Below, in pieces: positions 1 through 7,935 of a stretch of 64,000 bases of DNA. The notes under the pieces are model-generated. The model saw only the letters and a list, made by a program, of their open reading frames with translations, was not told where the DNA came from and made no database searches. The translations under genes and the position numbers were made by a program. This DNA is from JAJUFS01 sp036381175. GTDB taxonomy: Bacteria; Pseudomonadota; Gammaproteobacteria; Natronospirales; JAJUFS01. Each line of letters begins with the position of its first letter. Position 1 is the stretch's first letter. The stretch lies in assembly GCA_036381175.1 (NCBI GenBank), contig DASVDI010000058.1:24550-88549 (forward strand), read 5' to 3'.

Positions 1-378
1 TCGCACACCTCCCGCGTCCGCGAAGCGCAGCAAACTGCCACAGGATGCGGATTCATAAACGACATTGTCATTTACTGTCACTGCCAAATGGCGCATGGAC
101 TCGCACGCCAGGCTCAGCTGCATGCCTGGCGCGAGCGTCAAGGTTGCGAGGCTGACCACGTCCTGGATATGAATCGCAACATCACTCGCATTCTGCAGGC
201 GCACGCCCGATGCGGAAGCATCGCGGAACAGGAGCAGCCTGGATGTTTCGCCAAGCGAACGAACCGCGTCCGGCCTGTCGAGTTCAACGAAATGCGCCGG
301 CTCGTCGGCCATGGCAATTGAAAATGCCAGGCAACCCGCCATTAACACACCAACAATCGTTGGAAGTTTGTTTTTCAT
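1..378 (-). CDS. Partial secreted protein, 3' end outside the window
   Basis: A minus-strand frame opens at an ATG at 378 and stays open for 126 codons to the window edge. The N-terminus looks like a Sec signal peptide: MKNK, a hydrophobic core (VGVLMAGCLAF) and an AMA cleavage site near residue 23. The mature part begins DEPAHFVELD and holds two Cys within about 30 residues (near residues 87 and 107). A purine-rich AAAGG lies about eight bases before the ATG. No family is recognised. A small periplasmic or outer-membrane protein is the likely type, but the C-terminus is missing and the function is open. Confidence 0.6.
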   Translation of the reverse strand, partial: MKNKLPTIVGVLMAGCLAFSIAMADEPAHFVELDRPDAVRSLGETSRLLLFRDASASGVRLQNASDVAIHIQDVVSLATLTLAPGMQLSLACESMRHLAVTVNDNVVYESASCGSLLRFADAGGVR

Positions 379-640
379 GAGAACGACCTTTAGTTATGCC
401 CGAATTTTTATATCGCCCGCGCAAAACCGGAACGGAACGCGCAAGATCCCGAACGCAGGCGCGGCGAAGCTAGCAACCTTCGCGAAAAGTCACATATCCC
501 AAATGGGAGATACGGGGTTTCTGATTCGCCTCGGTTGAAAACTGTTGCAGGACGAAAAATTGGTGAACGCGAAATGCCGGCATTCGTATGCCCGGCAACC
601 CACGCGATAGAATGCGGACAAATCAAGACAGGTGACTGCA
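379..640. promoter_or_regulatory. Divergent intergenic region with a short palindrome
   Basis: This gap separates the minus-strand secreted-protein gene from the plus-strand oxidoreductase and must hold both promoters. A small palindrome, TCCCA-AA-TGGGA, lies at 497-508. No -10/-35 pair stands out strongly enough to place a start site. Confidence 0.3.
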
Positions 641-1642
641 ATGATTCCCTTCTCCGTTCTCGATCTCGCACCGATCACGGAAGGCGGCGATGCCGCGCTT
701 TCCTTTCAGAACACGCTCGACCTTGCGCAACATTGCGAACGCTGGGGCTACCAGCGCTACTGGCTGGCGGAACATCACGGCATGCCCGGTATCGCGAGCG
801 CAGCAACAGCCGTGCTGATCGGTCATGTCGCCGCGGGCACGAAAAGCATCCGCGTTGGCGCGGGCGGCATCATGCTGCCGAACCATTCACCGCTCATCAT
901 CGCGGAACAATTCGGCACGCTGGAATCGCTCTTCCCCGGGCGGATCGATCTCGGTCTTGGCCGTGCGCCCGGTTCGGATTCACCCACCTCGCGCGCCGTT
1001 CGCAGAAACCTCGCGACCGATCCGGAACAGTTCCCGCGAGACGTCGTCGAGCTGATGGATTATTTCGAGCCGGCGGAACCGGGCCAGGAAGTGATCGCGG
1101 TTCCCGGCGCAGGTTTGAACGTGCCGATCTGGATTCTCGGCTCAAGCCTCTTCGGCGCACAACTCGCCGCCGCACTCGGATTGCCCTACGCCTTTGCATC
1201 GCACTTCGCGCCCGCGCAGATGATGGACGCGATCGCCGTTTACCGCGAGCGCTTCAAACCTTCCGCGCAACTCGACAAACCGTACGTGATGCTCGGCTAC
1301 AACATCTTCGCGGCCGACACACGTGACGAAGCGAAGTTTCTTGCAACATCAATGCAACAGGCATTCGTCAACCTGCGGCGCGGGCGTCCCACGCGCCTGG
1401 CACCGCCGGTTGAAAATTACGAAAGCGAGCTCAAACCGGAAGAACGCGCACTGCTGGAACAAGTGCTTTCCTGTTCCGCGATCGGCACGGTTGATGACGT
1501 GCGGAGTTCGGTCGCGGAATTCATCGCGCGCACCGGCGCTGATGAACTAATGATTACTTCGCAGATTTTCGATCACGCAGCGCGCCTGCGTTCGTATGAA
1601 ATTACCGGCGAGATTCTGCATCAACGACGTAGGGCGGATTAG
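641..1642 (+). CDS. LLM-class flavin-dependent oxidoreductase
   Basis: This is a 333-residue luciferase-like monooxygenase with a single (beta/alpha)8 barrel, expected to use reduced flavin supplied by a partner reductase on an unknown substrate in the cytoplasm. Family signatures in order are MIPFSVLDLAPI at the N-terminus, the YWLAEHHGMPG segment, GAGGIMLPNHSPL and the PGRIDLGLGRAPG segment. They match the group with MsnO8-type members. The ATG at 641 is preferred over the in-frame GTG at 632 because an AGGTGA ribosome site overlaps the GTG and sits six bases before the ATG. The last codons (RRRAD-stop) lie inside an intergenic repeat that begins at 1629, so the repeat supplies the stop codon. 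Family assignment is firm; the substrate is unknown. Confidence 0.85.
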   Translation: MIPFSVLDLAPITEGGDAALSFQNTLDLAQHCERWGYQRYWLAEHHGMPGIASAATAVLIGHVAAGTKSIRVGAGGIMLPNHSPLIIAEQFGTLESLFPGRIDLGLGRAPGSDSPTSRAVRRNLATDPEQFPRDVVELMDYFEPAEPGQEVIAVPGAGLNVPIWILGSSLFGAQLAAALGLPYAFASHFAPAQMMDAIAVYRERFKPSAQLDKPYVMLGYNIFAADTRDEAKFLATSMQQAFVNLRRGRPTRLAPPVENYESELKPEERALLEQVLSCSAIGTVDDVRSSVAEFIARTGADELMITSQIFDHAARLRSYEITGEILHQRRRAD

Positions 1643-1757
1643 CGAAGCGTAATCCGCCTGAACGGTGGATTACGGCTGCGCCTGATCCACCCTACCAACC
1701 GCCAACATGGCGAATTTTCCTGGCAAGCCGAACGAAGTACTCCCTCCCTTTTTCAAA
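1629..1757. repeat. Composite hairpin repeats (families A and B) between convergent genes
   Basis: Family A (1629-1695) has a left half reading GTAGGGCGGATTAGCG and a right half that is its imperfect complement, so it can fold. Further copies lie near 4853, 5188 and 25124. From about 1730 it runs into family B, recognisable by CTCCCTCCCTTTTTC, which recurs near 3219, 4919, 5093 and 5286. The same A-to-B junction is seen again at 5188-5300, so A and B have been copied as a unit. The stop codons of the genes on both sides fall within these repeats. Confidence 0.7.
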
Positions 1758-2409
1758 GCGAGAACCACGCCGCCATGCCGCGCTTGCCTTTTTCCGTCAT
1801 CACCAGTTCGCGTTTCTCTCCACGCAGGAACCAGCGATCGTCAATGAGATGCCGCGTGATTGTCGCGGCCAGCGGACCTGCAAGATGAAAACGCCGCTCC
1901 GACCAGTCGAGGCAGAACTTGCCATGCAGCGTCGAAGCATCGATGCCAAGCGCCGCAAGAAACGGCGCGCTGCGTTCACCGGGAAGTACCCGCACGCCAT
2001 CGCTGGCGAACATGCCGTTATCCAGCCCCATGTCCAGCAAACGCACACTGCATTCGCCGGCAAGATGGTCGTAGCACATCCGCGCCTTGCGCAGTCTTGC
2101 CGGGCACGATGTGGGAATCTTTCCGAGAGCCAGGCCTTCATGTACGGCAAGCGCATTCTCGATGAAACCCGCAACATCATTTGCCGCAATTCGAAAGTAA
2201 CGGTTTCGCCCCTGCTGAATCCTTTCCAGGAAACCGGCGTGGAGAAGCTTGTCGAGATGATGGCTGGCTGTTGCCGGCGCAATGCCGGCCGCGCGCGCAA
2301 GCTCGCCGGCCGTGTACGCCCTGCCGTCCATCAAGAGCATCAGCATCGCGCTGCGAGACCGGTCCGCCAGTAACGCGCCGATCCCCGCCAACCCGTCGTC
2401 CTGTTTCAT
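1753..2409 (-). CDS. ArsR-family winged-helix transcriptional regulator
   Basis: This is a 218-residue regulator. The N-terminal winged helix-turn-helix is seen at about residues 12-80, with GELARAAGIAPATASHHL as recognition segment and LLHAGFLERIQQGRNRYF as the wing. The C-terminal half carries CYDHLAGE and a second wing-like end (MTEKGKRGMAAWF). The CYDHLAG signature is common in the longer ArsR-type regulators; there is no obvious metal-binding CxC of the SmtB/ArsR kind. It is divergent from the monooxygenase/ACT pair at 2485-3188 with a gap of 75 bases, so it probably represses that pair and itself. The last residues and stop codon lie in a family-B repeat. The ligand is unknown. Confidence 0.8.
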   Translation of the reverse strand: MKQDDGLAGIGALLADRSRSAMLMLLMDGRAYTAGELARAAGIAPATASHHLDKLLHAGFLERIQQGRNRYFRIAANDVAGFIENALAVHEGLALGKIPTSCPARLRKARMCYDHLAGECSVRLLDMGLDNGMFASDGVRVLPGERSAPFLAALGIDASTLHGKFCLDWSERRFHLAGPLAATITRHLIDDRWFLRGEKRELVMTEKGKRGMAAWFSL

Positions 2410-2484
2410 GTTTCGATCCCTGTCGAATCTTTCCGCGCATCATTGCACTTACGCTGCACGTCCTTCCACCACGCAGGAGCAACC

Positions 2485-2796
2485 ATGATCGCCGACACGC
2501 CCGCGCCCCCGTATTACGCTGTCATCTTCACCTCGCAACGTTCTGATGAAACCGAAGGCTACGAAGCCATGGCCGAGCGGATGGTTGCGCTTGCCCGCCA
2601 GCAGCCCGGTTTTCTCGGCATGGAAACCGCGCACACGGAAATTGGCCTGACCATCTCGTACTGGGAGAGCCTGCAGGCAATCCAGGAATGGAAAGCAGAC
2701 CTGGAACATCGCGACGCCCAGCGGCTCGGTCGCGAGAAATGGTACGCGCACTATCGCGTTCGCATTACACGCGTTGAACGGGAGTACGGAAAATGA
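2485..2796 (+). CDS. Antibiotic biosynthesis monooxygenase (ABM) domain protein
   Basis: This small dimeric alpha/beta ferredoxin-like protein of about 103 residues shows typical ABM signatures: YYAVIFTSQRSD at the start, LARQQPGFLGMETAH in the middle and ISYWESLQAIQEWK followed by the HRDAQRLGREKWY helix. Family members are cofactor-free monooxygenases or heme-degrading-like proteins; this one most resembles the generic YdhR/YqjZ-like group with unknown substrate. The start at 2485 follows a GCAGGAG ribosome site; an upstream in-frame start at 2443 would extend into the promoter. Its last bases overlap the start of the ACT protein gene (ATGA), so the two are co-translated. The divergent ArsR gene is the likely regulator. 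Confidence 0.75.
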   Translation: MIADTPAPPYYAVIFTSQRSDETEGYEAMAERMVALARQQPGFLGMETAHTEIGLTISYWESLQAIQEWKADLEHRDAQRLGREKWYAHYRVRITRVEREYGK

Positions 2797-3188
2797 AAGA
2801 CCTTTGCATACAGCTCGCGAACGCGCCGGGCGCGCTTGCAGCAATGGGTGACGCACTTGGCAAGGCAGGCGTGAGCGTTGAAGGCGGCGGCGCCTGGCTC
2901 GGCACGGAGGATTCCGCATTCGGCATCGCGCACTTCCTGTTCGAGGACGGCGTCGCGGCGAGTCGCGCCTTACAGGATGCCGGCATCGACGTGCTCGGCG
3001 TGCGCGATGTGATCCTCACCCGCCTGAAACAGGACACGCCCGGACAGTTGGGCGCATTGACGCGGCGAATGGCGGAGGCCGGCGTGAATATCGAAGTGCT
3101 TTACAGCGACCACACCGGGAACCTGGTGTTGGTTGTGGATGACATCAACGCCGCGCAAACGGTGTCGGATGCATGGAGTCAACGCTGA
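2793..3188 (+). CDS. Tandem ACT-domain protein
   Basis: This 131-residue protein appears to consist of two ACT-like halves: residues 1-70 (MKDLCIQLANAPGALAAMGD...) and 71-131 (LTRLKQDTPGQLGALTRRMAEAGVNIEVLYSD). Both carry the PG-x-L turn that typically binds an amino acid at a dimer interface. No catalytic domain is attached, so it is probably a stand-alone sensor or regulatory subunit. It overlaps the preceding ABM gene by four bases and shares its promoter and its likely ArsR control. What it binds is not visible from the sequence. Confidence 0.75.
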   Translation: MKDLCIQLANAPGALAAMGDALGKAGVSVEGGGAWLGTEDSAFGIAHFLFEDGVAASRALQDAGIDVLGVRDVILTRLKQDTPGQLGALTRRMAEAGVNIEVLYSDHTGNLVLVVDDINAAQTVSDAWSQR

Positions 3189-3218
3189 CGCTCAGACGCT
3201 CGCTCGTGCTGTGTTCCA

Positions 3219-3300
3219 ACGAAGCACTCCCTCCCTTTTTCAAAGGGAGGGCCGGGAGCGATTTTCTTCTCCCTTCTCCCTTCTCCCTTCTCCCTTCCTT
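3219..3300. repeat. Family B hairpin repeat with CTTCTCC tandem run
   Basis: The core CTCCCTCCC-TTTTTC-AAAGGGAGGG folds into a strong hairpin and is followed by a short tandem run of TTCTCCC units (about 3267-3298). It lies just downstream of the ACT gene and could terminate its transcript, but copies elsewhere in both orientations mark it as a dispersed element. Confidence 0.6.
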
Positions 3301-3371
3301 CTCCTATCTTTTCACCTTGCCTACCGAATCCATCATAAATCACTGTTTTTGTTAAAGTGTCTTGATTTACT

Positions 3372-3395
3372 TATCTTTTCAGATATCTTTTCAGA
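3372..3395 (+). promoter_or_regulatory. Tandem 12-bp direct repeat abutting the YjjJ start codon
   Basis: TATCTTTTCAGA occurs twice in perfect tandem (3372-3383 and 3384-3395), ending exactly where the ATG begins. There is no Shine-Dalgarno sequence in this pyrimidine-rich stretch. It may be an operator for the HTH domain of the encoded protein or a start region of a leaderless transcript. The repeat is seen directly; its role is inference. Confidence 0.45.
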
Positions 3396-4688
3396 ATGGC
3401 TACCACGAATGATCTGATCAACGTACTCCGTCGCAACGGCGTCACCGGCGGCGGCGATCTCGCTCGCCTGCTCGGTATAAGCCCGGCAACGCTGTCGCGG
3501 CTGGTTCGCGCCGCTGCAAGCCAGGTGATCCGGCTCGGACGAACGCGCGGTGTCCGGTATGGCCTGCTTGATGAAGCGCCGCAGATCGGCTCGACACTTC
3601 CCGTCTGGATGATCAACGAACGCGGAGAACCCCAGCCATTCGGGAATTTGTCCCTGCTTCATGGCCCGGGATACTGGCTCGAGTTTCACGCACAACACCC
3701 GGGCAAGCTCTACGAAGGCACGCCGCCGTTCATTTCCGACATGGCCCCGCAGGGATATCTCGGGCGCACGTTTCCGGATCGCTTCCCCGAGCTTGATCTT
3801 CCACCGCGCATCATTGACTGGAGCGATACGCACCAACTGCAGGCCGTGGCCCGCCGCGGCGAAGATGCTCCCGGAAATCTCGTCGTGGGCGCAGAATCCA
3901 TGGACCGCTTCCTTGCCCGCCGAACGACGGTGATCTTGCCCCGCGAGTACCCCGAAATCACGCGCGATCTTGCGCGCCAGGGCACCGGATCTTCAGCGGG
4001 TGGCGAATACCCGAAGTTCACCGCATTCAACGGCGAACAACATGTGATCGTGAAGTTCACAAGCGGCGATGGTTCCCCGGCGGATCAACGGTGGCGGGAT
4101 CTGCTTGCCAGCGAGGCAATCGCGGCAGAAACCTTGCGGCGCGCCGGACATGCTGCCGTCACAACCCGAATCCACGACATCGGCGAGCAACGGTTTCTGG
4201 AGATTGAACGTTTTGATCGGCCTGGCAAAATCGGCCGTCGCGGAATCCTGTCGCTCGCAGCACTCGATGATGATCGCTACGGAAAGCGGGATAACTGGGT
4301 GGCGGCAGCAGATCGTCTCTTTAATGACACGCTGATCAACAACGCGGATCTCGAGCAGATCCGTTTCCTGGAAACCTTCGGCAGGTTGATCGGCAACACA
4401 GACCGCCACTTCGGAAACATCACCTTCTTCTGGCACATGTTGCCGCGGGAAGAACTCAAGCTTGCTCCCGCGTACGACATGTTGCCGATGATGTTCGCGC
4501 CGGCCACCGGCGGTATGATCGTTGAGCGGCCATTCGAAATGCCTCCGCCGACCAGCTCCCTGCTATCCGCCTGGCCACACGCGCTCGATTGCGCACGCGC
4601 GTATTGGGCAGCCGTACAGAACGACGAACGCATCAGCCGATCCTTCCGGGAAATCGCCGCGCATGTTGGCCAAAAGCTTAAGGCGTAG
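3396..4688 (+). CDS. yjjJ: HipA-family toxin with own HTH, YjjJ-like
   Basis: This 430-residue protein combines an N-terminal winged HTH (residues about 14-45, GDLARLLGISPATLSRLVR) with a HipA-type Ser/Thr kinase fold. Kinase signatures are the catalytic loop IGNTDRHFGNITFFW (near residue 335) and the metal-binding segment LAPAYDMLPMMF; EQHVIVKFT supplies the probable ATP-binding lysine. The length and HTH fusion match the E. coli YjjJ type, which combines the toxin and DNA-binding parts in one chain and has no HipB partner. No HipB-like gene lies beside it, in contrast to the true hipBA pair at 31.9-33.6 kb. Known HipA kinases phosphorylate an aminoacyl-tRNA synthetase; the target here is unknown. 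Confidence 0.75.
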   Translation: MATTNDLINVLRRNGVTGGGDLARLLGISPATLSRLVRAAASQVIRLGRTRGVRYGLLDEAPQIGSTLPVWMINERGEPQPFGNLSLLHGPGYWLEFHAQHPGKLYEGTPPFISDMAPQGYLGRTFPDRFPELDLPPRIIDWSDTHQLQAVARRGEDAPGNLVVGAESMDRFLARRTTVILPREYPEITRDLARQGTGSSAGGEYPKFTAFNGEQHVIVKFTSGDGSPADQRWRDLLASEAIAAETLRRAGHAAVTTRIHDIGEQRFLEIERFDRPGKIGRRGILSLAALDDDRYGKRDNWVAAADRLFNDTLINNADLEQIRFLETFGRLIGNTDRHFGNITFFWHMLPREELKLAPAYDMLPMMFAPATGGMIVERPFEMPPPTSSLLSAWPHALDCARAYWAAVQNDERISRSFREIAAHVGQKLKA

Positions 4689-5425
4689 AGGTTCGAACAG
4701 CGTGCGACGTTGGCGCGAAGCGCGAAGCAGGGACAACTTTCGTAGTCCAGTTAAAGAAGAACGAACCTGGATTCCCGGGAATACCGGGAATGACGACCAA
4801 AACCTGGATGCCGTCATTCGCCGTACTCGGCGAATCCAGTTGGGATAGTGACGTAGGGCGGATTAGCGAAGCGTAATCCGCCAAACGGTGCATCACGTCT
4901 GAACTTGATCCAGAGCTGAACGAAGCACTCCCTCCCTTTTCCAAAGGGAGGGTTGGGGAGGGATTTTTTTGAATCGAGAACGGGACAGAGAAAATCCCCC
5001 GGCTCGCGGTGCTCGCCTGCCCCCTTTTCCAAAGGGGGCGATCTTCGTTCAACGTTACCGCGAGAAATAACGCTCAGTCTTCGTAAAGATCAAACGAAGC
5101 GCTCCCTCCCGTTCTTCCTTCCTCCCTTTTTCAAAGGGAGGACCGAGGAGGGATTTTCTTCTTCTCCCCTCTCACCGAGCTTGTGACGTAGGGCGATCAG
5201 CGAAGCGTAATCCGCCGAACGGTGGATTACGGCTGCACCTAATCCACCCTACCAACCGCCAACATGAAGAACTTTCCTGCAAGTCGAACGAAGCGCTCCC
5301 TCCCTTTTTCAAAGGGAGGGTCGGGGAGGGATTTTCTTCTCCCCTCTCACCAAGTTCAGTGGAAACAAAACCTGGATTCCCGGGAATACCGAGAATGACG
5401 GCAAAAACCGAAACACCGCCCTTCA
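4689..5425. repeat. Repeat-only intergenic region (families A, B and C)
   Basis: No gene is supported in these 737 bases. They hold two family-C elements (CCTGGATTCCCGGGAATACC; 4767-4795 and 5371-5400), a left half of family A at 4853-4882 and a full family A at 5188-5252, and three family-B elements at about 4919-4970, 5093-5176 and 5286-5360. A related hairpin (CCCCCTTTTCCAAAGGGGG) is at 5021-5039. All can form stem-loops. The region is a nest of mobile palindromic elements between two accessory genes. Confidence 0.65.
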
Positions 5426-6235
5426 CTACTCTCCCACCGAAAACCTCACCCACACCGGCACATGATCAGAAACATTCCGCCGCGTGTACTCATGAGAAAG
5501 ACCGAACTCCACCGGAATCTTCCGAATCCCCCACTCGACCGGCGTGATGTCCGCGCCCACCCAAATGTGATCGTACAAATTCGCGTACCGCCCCTCGATG
5601 CTTGAAAGCGTTGTGCCGCCCTCATTGATCAACGACCGCGCCACTTCGCGAAGCGCCGCGAGCGATTCGTCATCCGGATGCAAATTGAAATCGCCGGTGA
5701 GGATCACAGGCACACCCGGAAATGCCCCATTCAGAAAATCCCAGTAACCGCGAAGTGCGGCGCCCTCACGCCGCCGGTCACTCTTGCTATCCCCATAAAC
5801 CACATGCACCGTCGCGAGCAGAAACGCATCGCCATCCGCATCCCGAAACACCGCGCTGTATGGCTCTCTCGCGAAAACATCGCCCGGATCCAGGTACACC
5901 AGGCTTGCGCTGTCATAGCTCACGCGATCCGTCCGCCAGATGAAGCAATACGCTTCCTTGTAGGAATTCCGCCCGATGGTGTGGCTGCATTGATGCGCCC
6001 AGTCCGCCTTCGAGACCTTCTCGATCGCAGAAAGCAGGAACGGCACGCGCTCAGGTCTCATCACCTCCTGCAGCGCGATGATGTCGTAATCCGACAACAC
6101 CGCCACAACCACCGCCAGATCCTTCGCGGGTTGATGACCCAGGCGTTTCAGATTCCAGGAAGCCAGCAGCGTCTCCGCCGCGCAGGCAGACGCCGTGAAA
6201 AAAAAGAACAGAAAGCACGCCGCAACCATTCGCAT
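5426..6235 (-). CDS. Secreted endonuclease/exonuclease/phosphatase-fold protein
   Basis: This 269-residue protein has a signal peptide (MRMVAACFLFFFFTASACAAE) and a DNase I-like fold. Motifs in order are ASWNLKRLG (Asn in the first metal site), IIALQEVM (metal-binding Glu), the central ATVHVVYGDS region, LTGDFNLH (GDFN catalytic Asp/Asn) and the terminal VSDHVPVWV (SDH catalytic pair). All active-site positions of the family appear present. A phosphodiesterase acting on nucleic acid or a lipid/nucleotide in the periplasm is expected. The start at 6235 puts the signal peptide first; a longer frame from 6280 would add a polar extension before it. Confidence 0.82.
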   Translation of the reverse strand: MRMVAACFLFFFFTASACAAETLLASWNLKRLGHQPAKDLAVVVAVLSDYDIIALQEVMRPERVPFLLSAIEKVSKADWAHQCSHTIGRNSYKEAYCFIWRTDRVSYDSASLVYLDPGDVFAREPYSAVFRDADGDAFLLATVHVVYGDSKSDRRREGAALRGYWDFLNGAFPGVPVILTGDFNLHPDDESLAALREVARSLINEGGTTLSSIEGRYANLYDHIWVGADITPVEWGIRKIPVEFGLSHEYTRRNVSDHVPVWVRFSVGE

Positions 6236-6887
6236 GTTCGTTTGCCTTGAGTCGTTGGAATATCCGCGTGGCCGTGGCAACGCGATTAACGAGGCATCCG
6301 TTCCTGCTTGTTGTTACTTGTCGTTGGTCGTTTTTCGTTTTTTCGCGCAACCGGTCATTCGCGGTTCGGTCGATCACGCACAACGGAATTCGTGGCGTTC
6401 GATGAAAGAAGATTCAGGCTGCCCCTCCGCTACGCTACAGCGCCGTGCCGGGTCCATTTTGTTTCGGCAAAAATGGACGAAAACTGGCGCTTCAGTGCCA
6501 TCCTCGCGGAGGCGAGGACCCAGTGGAAAAGCAAGCGTTTCGCGCGCTGCGCGGCGGCGACCCACTTTTGTCTTGTCCAAAAGTAGGCAAAAACGCTTTT
6601 CCGGTCGGCTCTTGTTCATTCAACGGTGGTCTCATGCGCTCACCGGATACGGGCCACTCGGCAACTCGCCGGTCAGAACGGCATTGCGCTCAGCTCCACT
6701 TGTTCCGCCACGGTCTCGCCACTCCTCGTTTCTTCGCGACGGATCCGCGGATTCTCGTTTCGCTGCGCTCAACTCCGATTCCGGATCCTGCTTCGCACCC
6801 GTACCCGTCATCGCGCCTTCGACTGCCTCCGACGGGCGAAAAGCAAAAGCGCGCGCAGAGCGCTTCCTCATCGGTGCTCGGCAATCT
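6236..6887. other. Non-coding region with inverted repeats
   Basis: Several frames are open here but none has a credible start or family. Two inverted repeats stand out: GTCCATTTT ... AAAAATGGAC near 6450-6477 and CCCACTTTTGT ... ACAAAAGTGGG-like near 6561-6590. The composition resembles decayed intergenic sequence seen between convergent genes in related genomes. I see no gene in it. Confidence 0.35.
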
Positions 6888-7151
6888 TCAATTCCCCTCC
6901 TCATATCGATCCTGCAAAGCTTCCAGCAGATCGTGGTCTTCCCCCGCCTGAGACCCGAACCAGCGCGACACATCCCGGGACAACAACTCCGCCATCATCG
7001 CCAGCGAATGCATCTTCAAATGCGTGCGGTGAGAAACCTCCCCGCTGCCGTGCATCTGGATCAAGTCCGCCAGCGCGAGACAGATGCCGTTCAGGGCAGA
7101 TGCAGCGTGGGAGGGGCGCAACGGACGCGTTCCGAAATTTTCTGCTGACAT
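6888..7151 (-). CDS. Small hypothetical protein
   Basis: This 87-residue protein starts MSAENFGTRPLRPSH and ends with an acidic helix (LLEALQDRYEEGN). It is predicted mostly helical and has no transmembrane segment. The ATG at 7151 has an AAGGAAAG ribosome site at the right spacing; the frame extends to 7205 but that start lacks one. It is divergent from the XRE regulator at 7285. No function can be assigned. Confidence 0.5.
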   Translation of the reverse strand: MSAENFGTRPLRPSHAASALNGICLALADLIQMHGSGEVSHRTHLKMHSLAMMAELLSRDVSRWFGSQAGEDHDLLEALQDRYEEGN

Positions 7152-7284
7152 TTTTTTCCGACTTTCCTTAGCTTGAATTATCCATATATGGCGAATCTTC
7201 GCCACAAACGAATATTTATAACCGAAATGGGCTTGTTCGGGTAATTTTGTTCAAATATGGGGCAATTGCCTCACATAAGGTCAA

Positions 7285-7551
7285 ATGACACCATCCACGC
7301 ATCCTCTTTCTGACGCGATAAAAGCGATGATTCGAATTCGACTTAGAGAGCAATTGGAGAAGAAGCGCCTCGCCGAGCGGCGGCGAATAACTCTGAATGA
7401 AGTTGCCAAAAAGGCGGGGATTTCGAGGACGACCTTGAATCGCGTTGCCAACATTCCTGGCTACAACACGAACACCAATACCATCGAAGCGCTGTGCAAT
7501 TACTTTGAGTGCGAGATCGACGACCTCGTCGAGAGAATTGAAGTCGAATAA
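7285..7551 (+). CDS. Small XRE-family HTH regulator
   Basis: This 88-residue protein is almost entirely a Cro/C1-type helix-turn-helix: TLNEVAKKAGISRTTLNRV forms the two-helix core and the tail TIEALCNYFECEIDDLVE is the typical end of the domain. The upstream 80 bases are AT-rich and shared with the divergent small gene at 7151, so it may control that gene and itself. A second possible start is Met15 (7327). It stands just outside the defence island. Confidence 0.75.
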   Translation: MTPSTHPLSDAIKAMIRIRLREQLEKKRLAERRRITLNEVAKKAGISRTTLNRVANIPGYNTNTNTIEALCNYFECEIDDLVERIEVE

Positions 7552-7652
7552 TTCAGCGAGCTATCGAAGCGTTACTCATCACCCGCTTTACGCCACTCCA
7601 ACATCCGACAGTAATGCTATCGTTGCCATCAATTTGGTAGCGGGAGTTTTCG

Positions 7653-7856
7653 ATGGCCGATCTCATCATCAGAAACCTCGACGAGCACATCGTCCAGGCA
7701 CTCAAGCGGCGCGCGGCGAAACACGGCCGCAGTGTTGAAGCCGAACACCGCGCCATCCTCGAAACTGCGCTCCTGAAACCTCATCGTCGCACCCTCGCGC
7801 AGTCGTTAGCCGCCATGCCCTACGTCGGTAAGGACGAAGACTTTGAAAGAAAGTAA
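7653..7856 (+). CDS. FitA-like ribbon-helix-helix antitoxin without a toxin
   Basis: The 67-residue sequence starts MADLIIRNLDEHIVQALKRR and continues HGRSVEAEHRAILE, the standard FitA/VapB-type ribbon-helix-helix followed by a short toxin-binding tail. FitA genes normally run straight into a PIN-domain FitB/VapC toxin gene, but after the stop at 7856 no PIN frame is found; the next gene is the convergent FRG gene at the end of the defence island. The antitoxin is therefore an orphan, perhaps because the island replaced its partner. A GCGGGAG ribosome site precedes the ATG. Confidence 0.75.
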   Translation: MADLIIRNLDEHIVQALKRRAAKHGRSVEAEHRAILETALLKPHRRTLAQSLAAMPYVGKDEDFERK

Positions 7857-7935
7857 ACCGAAAGGATGCGATGTTTGATTGAATGTTTAAACGCAAGACA
7901 CGATCCCAAGAGCACGACCCAAAAGCAGAGCTGTA

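Noticed and set aside
6195..7148. 317-codon plus-strand frame across 6.2-7.1 kb
   Set aside because: Composition is Ser/Arg-rich, there is no ribosome site and it overlaps the better supported small minus-strand gene at 6888-7151.
7857..7935. Remnant of a PIN-domain toxin after the FitA-like gene
   Set aside because: The only frame (about 28 codons from 7866) shows no PIN motif such as the initial LLDTN.
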